Positions 1-8,839 of a DNA stretch of 64,000 nucleotides are shown one piece after another. The translations under genes were made by a program, and so were the position numbers. How positions within the stretch are numbered: position 1 is the stretch's first letter; each line of letters starts with the position of its first letter. The notes below the pieces were generated by a model. That model saw nothing but the letters and a program-made list of their open reading frames with translations. It did no database searches and was not told the origin of the DNA. This DNA comes from Anaerolineales bacterium (lineage in GTDB: Bacteria > Chloroflexota > Anaerolineae > 4572-78 > J111): contig JACKAU010000018.1 in the NCBI GenBank assembly GCA_020634855.1, forward strand, positions 1 to 64,000, in the 5' to 3' direction.

Positions 1-244
1 GTTCAGCCTAAAAATGATGCGGGTATACGAATTCCTATTTCACCCTCCCCACTCGATGGGGTAAATTCACATCGCGTCTTTGTCATTTTGGCCGATCGCC
101 GGGTACAATATCGGTATCGATTTCAACTCGATTACCTCTGTTCCTCTCTCCACCAGGCTTAACCCTCAAACCAACCGACTCTGCGCCTCCGCTTACTGTC
201 ATACCCATTGGCTCCCATTCAATAATCAATAAGGTTGTGGCACA

Positions 245-501
245 ATGAGCCTAGATATTAGAGCAGACGCGGCCCGTTATTACGATTACAATATCCCGAG
301 CTGATCTACCGCCGCTATGAGAATGACGTGATGGTTGATGAAACGATTTTGAAAATTGTCATGAGATGTTACTACGCGCGACAATTTGAAGAATTAATCA
401 CCAGCTATGGATTTAGCCTCAAAAACCGTTGGGGCGGCTATAGCGGTGAACTGTACGGTCAGGGGCCTGAGTTAGTGGTTGAATTCGGGTACAGGACCTA
501 A
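245..501 (+). pseudogene. Class I SAM-dependent methyltransferase remnant, central part deleted
   Basis: An ATG at 245 opens 19 codons reading MSLDIRADAARYYDYNIPS, which resemble the N-terminus of class I methyltransferases, and then stop at 302-304. From base 298 a second frame runs to a stop at 499-501 and resembles the C-terminal end of the same family (residues such as YRRYENDVMVDE, a CYY segment and NRWGGYSGE). The whole SAM-binding core, roughly 150 or more residues, is missing between them, so this is a real internal deletion with a frame change and not a single-base error. The upstream bases 1-244 hold nothing I recognise. The family call rests on remembered sequence patterns and is moderately secure. 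Confidence 0.55.
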
Positions 502-536
502 ACTTAAAATATTCTTATAAGTCAAAGGAGATTAAA

Positions 537-845
537 ATGATTCTGGTACGGATTGTGATTCAAGCCAAATGGGGTAAAGCGCAGGATGTGGTCGAGGGAT
601 CAAGGCAGGCTGTCGAGATAATACGGCGGATCACCGGCTCCGCCGCACGAATTCGCATCCTTACGGATTTAAGCGGACCGTTCAATACGGTTGTTCAAGA
701 GGTAGAATTAGAGAGTATGGCCGACTGGGAGCGATACCGTACAATGATATTTACTGACCCGGAATTCCAGCAGCAACAGGCCAGTACCGCCGCATTCCAT
801 GAATCGGGTCGCCTGGAGTTATATACCATCGAAGGGGATTTCTAA
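537..845 (+). CDS. Small conserved protein, NIPSNAP/Dabb-like ferredoxin-fold candidate
   Basis: This 102-residue protein has a good start: AAAGGAG lies about 8 bases before the ATG. It has no signal peptide or membrane segment. The alternating pattern (ILVRIVIQAKWGKA, then a helix, ARIRILTDLSG, TVVQEVELES, then a helix, and a closing strand RLELYTIEG) suits a dimeric alpha+beta barrel of the NIPSNAP, ABM or Dabb type. Such folds occur in small oxygenases, stress proteins and unknown proteins. No catalytic residues can be assigned, so function stays open. It lies just downstream of the methyltransferase remnant and converges on ftsH across a MITE-like element. Confidence 0.6.
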   Translation: MILVRIVIQAKWGKAQDVVEGSRQAVEIIRRITGSAARIRILTDLSGPFNTVVQEVELESMADWERYRTMIFTDPEFQQQQASTAAFHESGRLELYTIEGDF

Positions 846-855
846 CCGGAGCACC

Positions 856-1051
856 TGCTAACGGACACCTTTTGAATTTGACCTAGGATGAGCCGGCGAA
901 GCCGCCTTTTGGCAACCGGACCGCCGACTGCAGACGGTAGACCGCCAAAAAAATAGGCTGCCCTTAGTTAGTAGCTTGGGCGGTCGGTGGACAGCAGTCG
1001 GCGGTCCCGGGAGGCAAACTCTTTATCAAATCGAGTATGTGTCCGTTAGCA
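856..1051. mobile_element. MITE-like element, copy 1
   Basis: This 196 bp non-coding element has perfect 13-bp terminal inverted repeats TGCTAACGGACAC (856-868 and 1039-1051). The interior has a second, imperfect inverted pair rich in GACCGCCGAC / GTCGGCGGTC. A second copy, inverted and about 80% identical by eye, lies at 3337-3528. No transposase is encoded, so mobilisation would need a transposase elsewhere. No convincing target-site duplication is seen at this copy. It fills the gap between two convergent genes, where its palindromic interior may also stop transcription. Confidence 0.7.
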
Positions 1052-1073
1052 AAACGGTATTGGCCAATACCGC

Positions 1074-2948
1074 TTAAGCCATCATCGCTTCAAATTGCGG
1101 ACGCTCAACCGTTTCAACATCGAGCAGGGTGACGGCCAGCGTTTCCAGCTTGCCGCGTTGCTCGGTAATGATCTGTTTGGCGCGTTGGTAGGCCTGGTTC
1201 AAGATCTCTTGAATTTCTTTGTCAATTGACAGGGCCATCTCGTCGCTGTAATTCCGCGATTCACCCATGCTACCCAGGTAGGGGTTGCCCTGTTCCTCGC
1301 CGTAGGTGCGCAGCCCAAGTTTGTGGCTAAAACCGTAGCGAGTGACCATGGCCCGCGCCAGTTTGGTGGCCCGCTCCAGGTCGTTGGAGGCGCCGGTGGT
1401 CACTTCGTTGAAGATGATCTCTTCGGCGGCTCGGCCACCCAGTAGGCCGATAATTTCATCCTCAAAGGCCCCTTTGGTGCGCAGATATTTGTCGCCCTCC
1501 GGCAGGGGCATGGTGTAACCCAAAGCCATCCCGCGCGAGGTAATGCTGACTTTATGGACCGGATCACTGGTGGGTAAATTGTGCATCACCACCGCGTGAC
1601 CGGCCTCGTGGTAAGCGACCACCTCGCGTTCGTGATCGCTGATGATTTTGCCTTTGCGCTCCGGCCCGGCCACAATCCGCTCCATCGCATCTTGAAATTC
1701 ATTTTGGGTGATCAGATGTTGGTTGCGCCGCGCCGCGAAAATAGCCGCTTCGTTGACCAGGTTTTCTAAATCGGCCCCGACAAAACCGGGCGTCAAGCGG
1801 GCCAGATCCGACAGCTTGACCTCAGGCGACAGCGGTTTACCCCGCGTATGAACCCGCAGAATGGCCTGGCGAGCGGTAACATCGGGCCGGTCGAGAATAA
1901 CTTTCCGGTCGAAACGGCCGGGCCGCAACAAGGCCGGGTCCAACACATCGGGCCGGTTGGTGGCGGCGATGATGATCAGGTTGGTGTCGGTGCTGAAGCC
2001 GTCCATCTCGACCAGAATCTGGTTGAGGGTCTGTTCGCGCTCATCGTTGCCGCCGCCGAGACCCACGCCGCGCTGCCGGCCGACCGCGTCGATCTCATCG
2101 ACGAAGATAACCGCCGGAGCTTGCTCTCTAGCTCGTTTGAACAGATCGCGCACCCGCGAAGCGCCAACGCCCACAAACATCTCGACAAATTCAGAGCCGG
2201 AGATACTAAAGAACGGTACGCCGGCCTCGCCGGCAATGGCTTTGGCCATCAAGGTTTTACCGGTTCCCGGCGGGCCGGCCATCAGCACCCCGCGCGGAAT
2301 GCGCGCGCCCAGTCTGAGGAATTTTTCCGGCTCCTTCAAGAACTCGACCACCTCTTGCAGTTCGAGCTTGGCTTGCTCGGCGCCGGCAACGTCATCAAAA
2401 GTAACCTGTGGCGTGGCCACAGCATCTTCATCTTTAGCATTGGTCCCCGATACAACACGGGCGCTGCTGCGGCCCATTCGCGTCGGCAAGCCCATTATCC
2501 CGCCGCCGCCTTGGATCTGCCGGGCCACCCGAAAAACGATATAGCCAATAAATATCAGGGGCAGAAACGTAATTATTACCCCCAACACATTTGAGACGCT
2601 GGCCCCAGGGTCTTGAACAATAATGGGCAATGTTTTCAGCGTCTCCGCCGGCGCGCCCAAAATTTGCAGGGCCTCGACGGTGCTAATGTTCGACTCTTTG
2701 CGGGCTTGTAAGCTGGTACCGTCGGTTTTGGTAACCATCAGCGTATCGCCTTGAACCGACAGCTTGGCCACATCACCGGCCTCAATGGCGCTGACCACCT
2801 CCGGCAGAGAAACCTCTTGGATGCGCGTTTGGCTATTGTAAACACCATAACCGTAAATTCCAATGAGCAGAACCAAGACGCCAATAAATATCCAGCGCTT
2901 GAGCGGCGAAGTTTGCTGCTTCTTTTTCAGATCGTTTCTTGAGTCCAT
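1074..2948 (-). CDS. ftsH: ATP-dependent zinc metalloprotease FtsH
   Basis: Membrane-anchored AAA+ protease that unfolds and degrades misfolded or short-lived membrane and cytosolic proteins as a hexamer. The 624 residues are the usual length. Transmembrane segments lie at about 19-36 and 119-140 around a small extracytoplasmic domain. Walker A GPPGTGKT is at 225-232, Walker B IFVDEID at 281-287, the second region of homology around 328-347, and the zinc-protease motif HEAGH at 447-451. The start is supported by AGGAGA about 9 bases upstream. It is a single-gene unit flanked by two inverted MITE-like copies. Nothing essential is missing and the assignment is secure. Confidence 0.98.
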   Translation of the reverse strand: MDSRNDLKKKQQTSPLKRWIFIGVLVLLIGIYGYGVYNSQTRIQEVSLPEVVSAIEAGDVAKLSVQGDTLMVTKTDGTSLQARKESNISTVEALQILGAPAETLKTLPIIVQDPGASVSNVLGVIITFLPLIFIGYIVFRVARQIQGGGGIMGLPTRMGRSSARVVSGTNAKDEDAVATPQVTFDDVAGAEQAKLELQEVVEFLKEPEKFLRLGARIPRGVLMAGPPGTGKTLMAKAIAGEAGVPFFSISGSEFVEMFVGVGASRVRDLFKRAREQAPAVIFVDEIDAVGRQRGVGLGGGNDEREQTLNQILVEMDGFSTDTNLIIIAATNRPDVLDPALLRPGRFDRKVILDRPDVTARQAILRVHTRGKPLSPEVKLSDLARLTPGFVGADLENLVNEAAIFAARRNQHLITQNEFQDAMERIVAGPERKGKIISDHEREVVAYHEAGHAVVMHNLPTSDPVHKVSITSRGMALGYTMPLPEGDKYLRTKGAFEDEIIGLLGGRAAEEIIFNEVTTGASNDLERATKLARAMVTRYGFSHKLGLRTYGEEQGNPYLGSMGESRNYSDEMALSIDKEIQEILNQAYQRAKQIITEQRGKLETLAVTLLDVETVERPQFEAMMA

Positions 2949-3223
2949 TGGCTAACTCTCCTATTAAGATTATCTTCATCGTGGATACAGATTTTCGGAT
3001 ATCGAATGTGGCGTGGTCGCATTACATTCTGTTGGTCGTTGTTCTAATCATTATGCATACTTCAATCGATTAAACAAGGTTAAGTTACGATCATTCTATT
3101 TTGCTAAGCTAAGATTAGAGAGGGATGAATCAAGTATTAGATATTTGTTATAATTTTCTCAATTTAACGGATGGGGGACAACGTTTGATGGTGGAACGGA
3201 TTGAACAAAGGCCAGGTGTAAGG

Positions 3224-3298
3224 AATAAACCACGGATTTCACAGATTTCACGTCAATTGGATAAAAATTTGTAAGATTCGTATAATCCGTGGTTTATT
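3224..3298. repeat. Intergenic inverted-word hairpin (CCACGGATT type)
   Basis: A perfect 15-bp stem, AATAAACCACGGATT (3224-3238) with its complement (3284-3298), encloses a 45-base loop that repeats the word as CACAGATTTCAC. It sits upstream of ftsH and next to the second MITE-like copy. The rest of 2949-3223 is AT-rich and presumably carries the ftsH promoter; I see no gene there. Whether the hairpin acts as a terminator, RNA end or dispersed repeat cannot be told from one copy. Confidence 0.6.
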
Positions 3299-3336
3299 AA
3301 ACCTTGGAGACGATAGGTCTTGGTCTGCCCTGATTT

Positions 3337-3528
3337 TGCTAACGGACACAACCTTGATTTGACAAAGAGTCTGCCTCTCGTGACCGCCGACCACTGTCCG
3401 CTGACCGCCCAAGCGACCCAGTTCGGCCTATTTTTTAGGCGGTCTACCATCTGCGGTCGGCGGTCCGGTTGCCAAAAGGTGGCTTCACCGGCTAATTCTA
3501 GGCCAAATTCAAAGGGTGTCCGTTAGCA
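3337..3528. mobile_element. MITE-like element, copy 2 (inverted), with target-site duplication
   Basis: This 192 bp element has the same 13-bp ends as the copy at 856-1051 (3337-3349 and 3516-3528), and its reverse complement aligns along the whole length of that copy. GCCCTGATTT occurs at 3327-3336 and again at 3532-3541, three bases beyond the right end, which is a 9-10 bp target-site duplication. This shows insertion by a transposase-like process. The interior has no plausible gene. Confidence 0.75.
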
Positions 3529-3545
3529 AGCGCCCTGATTTAAGG

Positions 3546-4574
3546 TCAAGCGACCGGCAGGGGGTTGCGCTCGACAAAGCCACGTTGGTGCCAGTAGGGA
3601 TAAATCGGCCTCACGTCGCTGGCGGCGTCGAGTTTGGCTATCTGCTCGTCGGTCAGATTCCAGCCGAGAGCGTCCAAGTTTTGCGCTAACTGCGTCTCGT
3701 TGCGGGCGCCGATGATTACACTGGCGACGGTGGGCCGCTGCAACACCCAGTTCAAGGCGATCTGAGCCGGGGTCTTGCCGGTTTCGGCGGCCACTTCGTC
3801 TAGGGCGTCGACAATATCGTAGAGCAGATCCTCGGTAATGGGCGGTTCTTGACCTTTAAGCTGGTGTTGGCGGCTGCCGGCGGGCGGCGGCTGGTTGCGA
3901 CGCACTTTCCCGGTCAAATAGCCGCCGGCCAGCGGACTCCAAACCACCGTACCCACCTTCTGGTCGAGCGCCAGGGGCATCAGTTCCCATTCGTACTCCC
4001 GCCCAATGAGGGAGTAGTAAGCCTGATGCGCCACGTAGCGCGCCCAGCCGTACTGTTTCGACACGGCCAGCGACTTCATCAGGTGCCAGCCGGAGAAATT
4101 GGAGCAGCCGATGTAGCGGACTTTGCCGCTTTGCACCAGATCGTCCAGCGTCCGTAGCGTTTCCTCAACCGGCGTCTGAGCGTCGAAGCCGTGTATGGTG
4201 TAGATGTCAATATAATCCGTCTTCAGCCGGCGTAAGCTGGCTTCACACGCTTGCAGCAGATGATGCCGAGAAGAACCCAGCTCATTCGGCCCCTTGCCCA
4301 TGCGAAAGGTGGCCTTGGTTGACAGGAGCACTTTGTCTCGCCGCCCGGCCAGAGCCTGGCCCAAAATTTCTTCCGACAGACCTCTGGAATAGACATCGGC
4401 GGTATCGAACAAATTAACGCCGGCCTCTAAACAAATATCAATCAGGCGGCTGGCCTCGGCCACGTCGGATTTGCCCCAAGCGCCGAAGAAATCGCCTTTA
4501 CCGCCAAAAGTAGCTGTGCCGAAGCCGAACACCGGCACTTTAAGTCCGGAGTTGCCCAGTCGTCTGTGTTCCAT
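3546..4574 (-). CDS. Aldo/keto reductase
   Basis: A 342-residue NAD(P)H-dependent oxidoreductase with the (beta/alpha)8 fold, acting on an aldehyde, ketone or sugar not predictable here. The catalytic tetrad is visible: Asp57 and Tyr62 in FDTADVYSRG, Lys87 in LLSTKA and His128 in YTIHGFD. The C-terminal IIGARNETQL segment is the usual nucleotide-binding region of the family. AAGGAG lies 7 bases before the ATG. It is transcribed alone on the minus strand, downstream of the xylonate dehydratase/semialdehyde dehydrogenase pair and separated from it by an inverted-word hairpin, so a role in the same sugar metabolism is possible but unproven. Confidence 0.92.
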   Translation of the reverse strand: MEHRRLGNSGLKVPVFGFGTATFGGKGDFFGAWGKSDVAEASRLIDICLEAGVNLFDTADVYSRGLSEEILGQALAGRRDKVLLSTKATFRMGKGPNELGSSRHHLLQACEASLRRLKTDYIDIYTIHGFDAQTPVEETLRTLDDLVQSGKVRYIGCSNFSGWHLMKSLAVSKQYGWARYVAHQAYYSLIGREYEWELMPLALDQKVGTVVWSPLAGGYLTGKVRRNQPPPAGSRQHQLKGQEPPITEDLLYDIVDALDEVAAETGKTPAQIALNWVLQRPTVASVIIGARNETQLAQNLDALGWNLTDEQIAKLDAASDVRPIYPYWHQRGFVERNPLPVA

Positions 4575-4674
4575 AGTTTCTCCTTGTTGATAAACTTAGT
4601 TCAGGAATTACAAAAGCAGACAGGATTTGAAAGATAAAAATAACTATTCAGTCGAGATGACCTTGCCAGTAGGC

Positions 4675-4758
4675 TAAGGCTGAGGCTAAGGCTGAGAAAC
4701 TACATGTCCGGCATGCACATCCTTCACCTGAAAACGCTTTTTCTTAGCCTTAGCCTTA
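4675..4758. repeat. Intergenic inverted-word hairpin (AAGGCT type)
   Basis: The left arm reads TAAGGCTGAGGCTAAGGC and continues to about 4699; the right arm, TTTCTTAGCCTTAGCC and on to 4758, is its complement. The arms are repeats of the six-base unit AAGGCT or GAGGCT. The same word forms hairpins at 52614-52662, 53066-53126 and 54163-54220. This one lies just past the stop of the dehydratase gene, where it could end transcription. Confidence 0.65.
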
Positions 4759-4783
4759 TTTTGCACGAGTGAATTCTGTCTAT

Positions 4784-6781
4784 TTATCGTCCTAAGGCTT
4801 GCCGACCGGCTTCCAGCAGTTCGATAATCGCATCGACGTCATAAACGCAGCCGTTCCAGGTGCCGCCACTGGCATGTTGCAGGGCCGCCCACAAGCGTGT
4901 GTCATCCGGTAGATTGGGGTCGGGAGCCAAATCAGGGTGGACCGGTCGCGCCGCCAAGACCGCTGCTCCCTCTGCCGGGCTATAGCGGTTTCCATTATGT
5001 CCAATCAAATCGATGCGACCTTCCAACTTGTTTCGGTCGATGATAATCTGGATCGTATCCCCTTCCTGAACTCGGCTAATCGGCCCACCGGCTAAGGCTT
5101 CCGGCCCAACATGGCCAATACACGCCCCAGTGCTGACTCCACTGAAACGCGCATCCGTAATCAGCGCAACCTGCTTACCCCACGGCAAGAATTTAAGAGC
5201 CGAGGTCAGTTGGTAGGTTTCCTCCATACCGCACCCTAATGGGCCGCGGCCAATAAGCACGATCACATCACCGGCTTGAATAGGCTTGTCCGTTTGACCC
5301 TTAATAGCGGCGATGGCGGTGCGCTCGCTGGTAAAAACTCGCGCCGGGCCTATTTTGCGATAAACACCGTCCGCATCAACCACTTCAGGGTCGATAGCGG
5401 TGCTCTTAACCACGGCTCCTTCAGGAGCGAGGTTGCCGGTGGGGAAAGTCACGGTACTGGTCAAGCCGCGCGCTTTGGCGCTTTCAGGCGGCATAATTAC
5501 CAAATTGGGATCAACGCCATCCTGTTCCAGCAGCCGCGCCCGGAGCTGCCGGCGTCGGTCGCTTTTTTCCCAAGCGGCCAATGAGTCGCCCAGGGGCTGA
5601 CCTTGAACGGTCAGGGCATCCAGCCGGAGCAACCCTAAATCTCGCAAATGGAGCATAACCTCCGGCACGCCGCCGGCCAGAAAGACCCGCACTGTAGGAT
5701 GGCCAACCGGCCCGTTGGGCAGGACATCTACCAAGCGCGGAACCTGGCGGTTGATGCGACTCCACTCGGCTACGGTGGGTTGAGCCAACCCGGCCGCATG
5801 AGCAATGGCCGGAATGTGTAGCAGCAAATTGGTGCTACCGCCAAAAGCAGCGTGAGTCACCATCGCGTTGTGCAAGGCCGCGTCCGTTAAAATTTGAGCC
5901 AGGGTGATACCGGCCGCTTCCAAATTAACCAGCGCCTGCGCCGAGCGTTTAGCCATATCCAGCCAAATGGGCTGCCCGGATGGGGCCAGCGCCGAGTGAG
6001 TGAGCGACAGTCCTAACGCCTCGCCCACCACCTGGCTGGTGGCCGCCGTACCCAAAAATTGACAACCGCCGCCAGGTGTACCACAGGCCTTGCAGCCCAG
6101 TTCGGCGGCCTCATCAAGACTAATTTCTCCGTGAGCAAAACGCGCGCCGATGGTTTGAATTTTACCGGCGTCTTCACCCACGGTGGGGGGCAGAGTCACC
6201 CCACCCGGCACCAAAACAGCCGGCAGCTGGCCCTGACCGGCCAGCGCCAGCATCATCGCCGGTAAGCCCTTATCACAGGTGGCAATGCCCATCACTCCAT
6301 TGCGGGTGGGCAGCGAACGGATTAACCGCCGCAACACCATAGCGGCGTCATTGCGATAGGCCAGGCTGTCCATCATACCGGACGTCCCTTGGGTTCGGCC
6401 ATCGCAGGGATCGCTGACGAAGGCGGCAAAAGGAATCGCCCCCAGTTGTTGAAACGTTTCCGAGGCGGCTTGCATGAGCAGACCCACTTCCCAATGGCCG
6501 GTGTGATAGCCCAACGCGATCGGGCGGCCATCGGGGGCGCGAATACCGCCCTGAGTGCTGAGGATTAAAAATTCTTTATGGCCCAGTAACTTAGGCTGCC
6601 AGCCCATGCCCACGTTTTGAGTCCAGCCAAAGATATCGCCGCTGGGGGAGTTGGCCAGGAAATCCGGCGTCAGGGGCAGCGACCCCGCTGGACCAACGGC
6701 GTGAGTTTGAACCTGGTAAATCAGGTCATCTTCTGAGTCGATCAGCGTTGTGGCGGGGTGACTAACAGGCTTATTTTCCAT
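4784..6781 (-). CDS. YjhG/YagF-type D-xylonate dehydratase (IlvD/Edd family)
   Basis: A 665-residue iron-sulfur dehydratase that in this subfamily turns D-xylonate (or a related sugar acid) into 2-keto-3-deoxy-xylonate. The whole chain resembles YjhG/YagF and is longer than ordinary dihydroxyacid dehydratases. Candidate cluster ligands are Cys126 in SDPCDGRTQG, Cys169 in ATCDKGLP and Cys240 in GGGCQF. The ATG at 6781 is chosen over an in-frame ATG at 6805 because it follows the stop of the semialdehyde dehydrogenase gene by only two bases, which suggests translational coupling. Together the pair covers the first and last steps of a Weimberg-type oxidative pentose route. Exact substrate is inferred from family. 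Confidence 0.85.
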   Translation of the reverse strand: MENKPVSHPATTLIDSEDDLIYQVQTHAVGPAGSLPLTPDFLANSPSGDIFGWTQNVGMGWQPKLLGHKEFLILSTQGGIRAPDGRPIALGYHTGHWEVGLLMQAASETFQQLGAIPFAAFVSDPCDGRTQGTSGMMDSLAYRNDAAMVLRRLIRSLPTRNGVMGIATCDKGLPAMMLALAGQGQLPAVLVPGGVTLPPTVGEDAGKIQTIGARFAHGEISLDEAAELGCKACGTPGGGCQFLGTAATSQVVGEALGLSLTHSALAPSGQPIWLDMAKRSAQALVNLEAAGITLAQILTDAALHNAMVTHAAFGGSTNLLLHIPAIAHAAGLAQPTVAEWSRINRQVPRLVDVLPNGPVGHPTVRVFLAGGVPEVMLHLRDLGLLRLDALTVQGQPLGDSLAAWEKSDRRRQLRARLLEQDGVDPNLVIMPPESAKARGLTSTVTFPTGNLAPEGAVVKSTAIDPEVVDADGVYRKIGPARVFTSERTAIAAIKGQTDKPIQAGDVIVLIGRGPLGCGMEETYQLTSALKFLPWGKQVALITDARFSGVSTGACIGHVGPEALAGGPISRVQEGDTIQIIIDRNKLEGRIDLIGHNGNRYSPAEGAAVLAARPVHPDLAPDPNLPDDTRLWAALQHASGGTWNGCVYDVDAIIELLEAGRQALGR

Positions 6782-6783
6782 CT

Positions 6784-8361
6784 TTAAATGTCTTTCTGGG
6801 TCCACGTACCGTTAATGAAACGCCACATTGTGCCGGTTGGATTCGGGTTTTGTAGTTCCACCGGCAAGCGATGAGGGCGTACGTTATCGTAACAACGTAG
6901 GGCAGCAAATCGTCGCAGCGAGGCCGGAATACCAACCGCCGTAAAGCCTGGGTGCCCGGTGGACGGGTACGGTCCACCGTGGTTCATAGCCGGTGAGACA
7001 GCCACCCCGGTCGGCATTTTGTCATTGAGCAATCGGCCTACTTTACGGCTCAAAATGACCGCCAGCCGGTTATACAGGCTGTCGTCCTGTCCTTGACTGT
7101 GGCTGTAGATCGAACCGGTCAGATTGCCTTCAAGCGTGGCGGCGATGTCGTAAATCTGGTCCATATCTTGGGCCATGACGATCAGCGATACGGGTCCAAA
7201 CGCTTCCGTTTGCAAGGCGTGCGGCTGGCTTAAGAACTGCTGGCCGCTAACGCGAAGCAAGGTACTGGCAAAGCGAAAACCGTCCCCGGCAGCGGGTTGG
7301 CTGCCAACCAACAGTTCGGCGCCGTGTTGTTCCAGCACGGACAGTGCGGCCGTGATGTTTTTGGGGCCGGATTCGTCCAATAACGTGGCTGTCCCGGAAT
7401 TCTGGAAATGGGTTTTGACGCTTTCAATGAAGGCTTCGCTTGTCTCATTTTGCAGCAGCACGGTTAAGCCGGGTTTGGTGCAAAACTGGCCGCCGCCCAG
7501 CATACACGAATTAAACAGTTCAGTGGCTACTTTTGAGGAGTCCTCTTCTAACGCGCCGGGCAAAACGAAGACCGGATTCAGGCTGGACATTTCCAGATAA
7601 ATGGGCTTACCGGCTTGGTCGGCGGCCGCTTTCAGCTTCATTCCGGCCGATCGACTACCGGTAAAGGCAGTCGCACCCACCAGCGGATGGCCCACCAGTT
7701 TGAGGCCGTCAGAGGGATTAAGGTGATAAACCATTTGCACCATAGCGGGCGGCAAATTGGCCGATTGAACGGCTTTAAACGCTGCCTCGGCCAGTAAGTG
7801 CGTGGTTCCCAGATGGCCAGGGTGAGCCTTGGCAATCACCGGATTGCCGGCCGCGATAGCCGCGGCAAAGTCGCCGCCGGCGATGCTGTTGAAGGCAAAG
7901 GGGAAATTGTTGGGGCCAAAAATCACAACCGGTCCGGCCAGCGGGCCATAGATGGAGCGGATATGGGTCTGGGTATCGATGGTGGCTGTACGCCAGGAGT
8001 GATCGCGGACGGCATTGGCCGCCTGCCGGAGTTGGTTGGTGGTGCGAGGCAGTTCCACCGAGAGGAGACGAGGCTCCTTGGGCAAGGCGGTTTCCAGGTG
8101 AGCCATCTCCACCAGGGCCTCGCCGGCGATTTCAATGTTGGCGGCATAGGTTTCCAAAAATTCGGCGATGCCCTCCGGGGGAAAATCCACCAACGCCTCC
8201 ACAGCCTGTTGGGCGGCTTCGAGCGCTTGTTCGATCTCAATCCAACTCGCGATGGGATAGCGGGCCGACAGACGCTGCCCGGTAGCCGGGTTGGCCGATG
8301 CAATGGTTTCCGCACCGGCTGCACCCAATTGCCATTCACCATTAAGTAACATGGGACGCAT
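6784..8361 (-). CDS. Aldehyde dehydrogenase, alpha-ketoglutaric semialdehyde dehydrogenase type
   Basis: A 525-residue NAD(P)-dependent dehydrogenase expected to oxidise 2-oxoglutarate semialdehyde to 2-oxoglutarate. Lys178 lies in the cofactor region (IAKAHPGH), Glu257 in YLEMSSLNP is the general base and Cys294 in GGQFCTKPG the nucleophile; this last motif is typical of the sugar-acid type of semialdehyde dehydrogenase. The start at 8361 has GAGG upstream and is preferred to an ATG at 8418. Its stop is two bases from the start of the dehydratase gene, so the two form an operon. The intermediate 2-keto-3-deoxy-pentonate dehydratase needed to link them is not in this window. Confidence 0.87.
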   Translation of the reverse strand: MRPMLLNGEWQLGAAGAETIASANPATGQRLSARYPIASWIEIEQALEAAQQAVEALVDFPPEGIAEFLETYAANIEIAGEALVEMAHLETALPKEPRLLSVELPRTTNQLRQAANAVRDHSWRTATIDTQTHIRSIYGPLAGPVVIFGPNNFPFAFNSIAGGDFAAAIAAGNPVIAKAHPGHLGTTHLLAEAAFKAVQSANLPPAMVQMVYHLNPSDGLKLVGHPLVGATAFTGSRSAGMKLKAAADQAGKPIYLEMSSLNPVFVLPGALEEDSSKVATELFNSCMLGGGQFCTKPGLTVLLQNETSEAFIESVKTHFQNSGTATLLDESGPKNITAALSVLEQHGAELLVGSQPAAGDGFRFASTLLRVSGQQFLSQPHALQTEAFGPVSLIVMAQDMDQIYDIAATLEGNLTGSIYSHSQGQDDSLYNRLAVILSRKVGRLLNDKMPTGVAVSPAMNHGGPYPSTGHPGFTAVGIPASLRRFAALRCYDNVRPHRLPVELQNPNPTGTMWRFINGTWTQKDI

Positions 8362-8618
8362 TGGTCTAGCACCTCGTAAAAAAGTTTTAGTAGGGGAGTA
8401 CAGTTGCAAGCATAACATGATTTATGGTTTATGCAACATATTGGGACGCAGCGCTTTTTTTCCTTCGAAATCTTTCGACTTGGGACCATTTAGGCGCAAA
8501 TATCAATTTAACCCGCTTCATTTGGCGTATTTTCAAAAGTTCGACTATACTTGTCGGTCGCGCAGTGTGTTATCAAAGGAAATGCGCAAAGGTAATTTAT
8601 TTTTAAAGGAGATCTCTT

Positions 8619-8795
8619 ATGAATCGCTATGAAGAATTGGTAGCCCTTTTGGACTCTCTAAAAGAGGATTTTGGCAAATTTTACGATGGGGGTAACAAAG
8701 CCGCCGGCACTCGTATCCGGAAAGGGATGCTTGACTTGAAGAACAAAGCTCAAGACATCCGCAAAGAAGTCCAAGACATAAAAAATCAAGAATAG
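8619..8795 (+). CDS. Histone H1-like protein, Hc1 family
   Basis: A 58-residue basic, helical protein. The central GNKAAGTRIRKGMLDLKNKAQ and the closing IRKEVQDIKN segment match the small Hc1/histone H1-like proteins best known from Bacteroidota, which bind DNA and help organise the nucleoid. AAAGGAGA lies 7 bases before the ATG. A perfect 12-bp stem-loop follows the stop, so this is a single-gene unit, divergent from the semialdehyde dehydrogenase operon. The 257 bases between the two starts must carry both promoters. Function is inferred from the family; DNA binding by this protein is not shown. Confidence 0.8.
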   Translation: MNRYEELVALLDSLKEDFGKFYDGGNKAAGTRIRKGMLDLKNKAQDIRKEVQDIKNQE

Positions 8796-8804
8796 TAGTA
8801 AGTA

Positions 8805-8839
8805 GCCTGCCCACGTCGATTAAGTAAACGTGGGCAGGC
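8805..8839 (+). terminator. Hairpin terminator after the Hc1-like gene
   Basis: GCCTGCCCACGT (8805-8816) pairs perfectly with 8828-8839 around an 11-base loop, nine bases after the stop codon. The T-tract is weak, so termination efficiency is uncertain. Confidence 0.65.

Noticed and set aside
1848..2594. Open frames on the plus strand across ftsH
   Set aside because: They are antisense to a fully conserved gene and have no family features.
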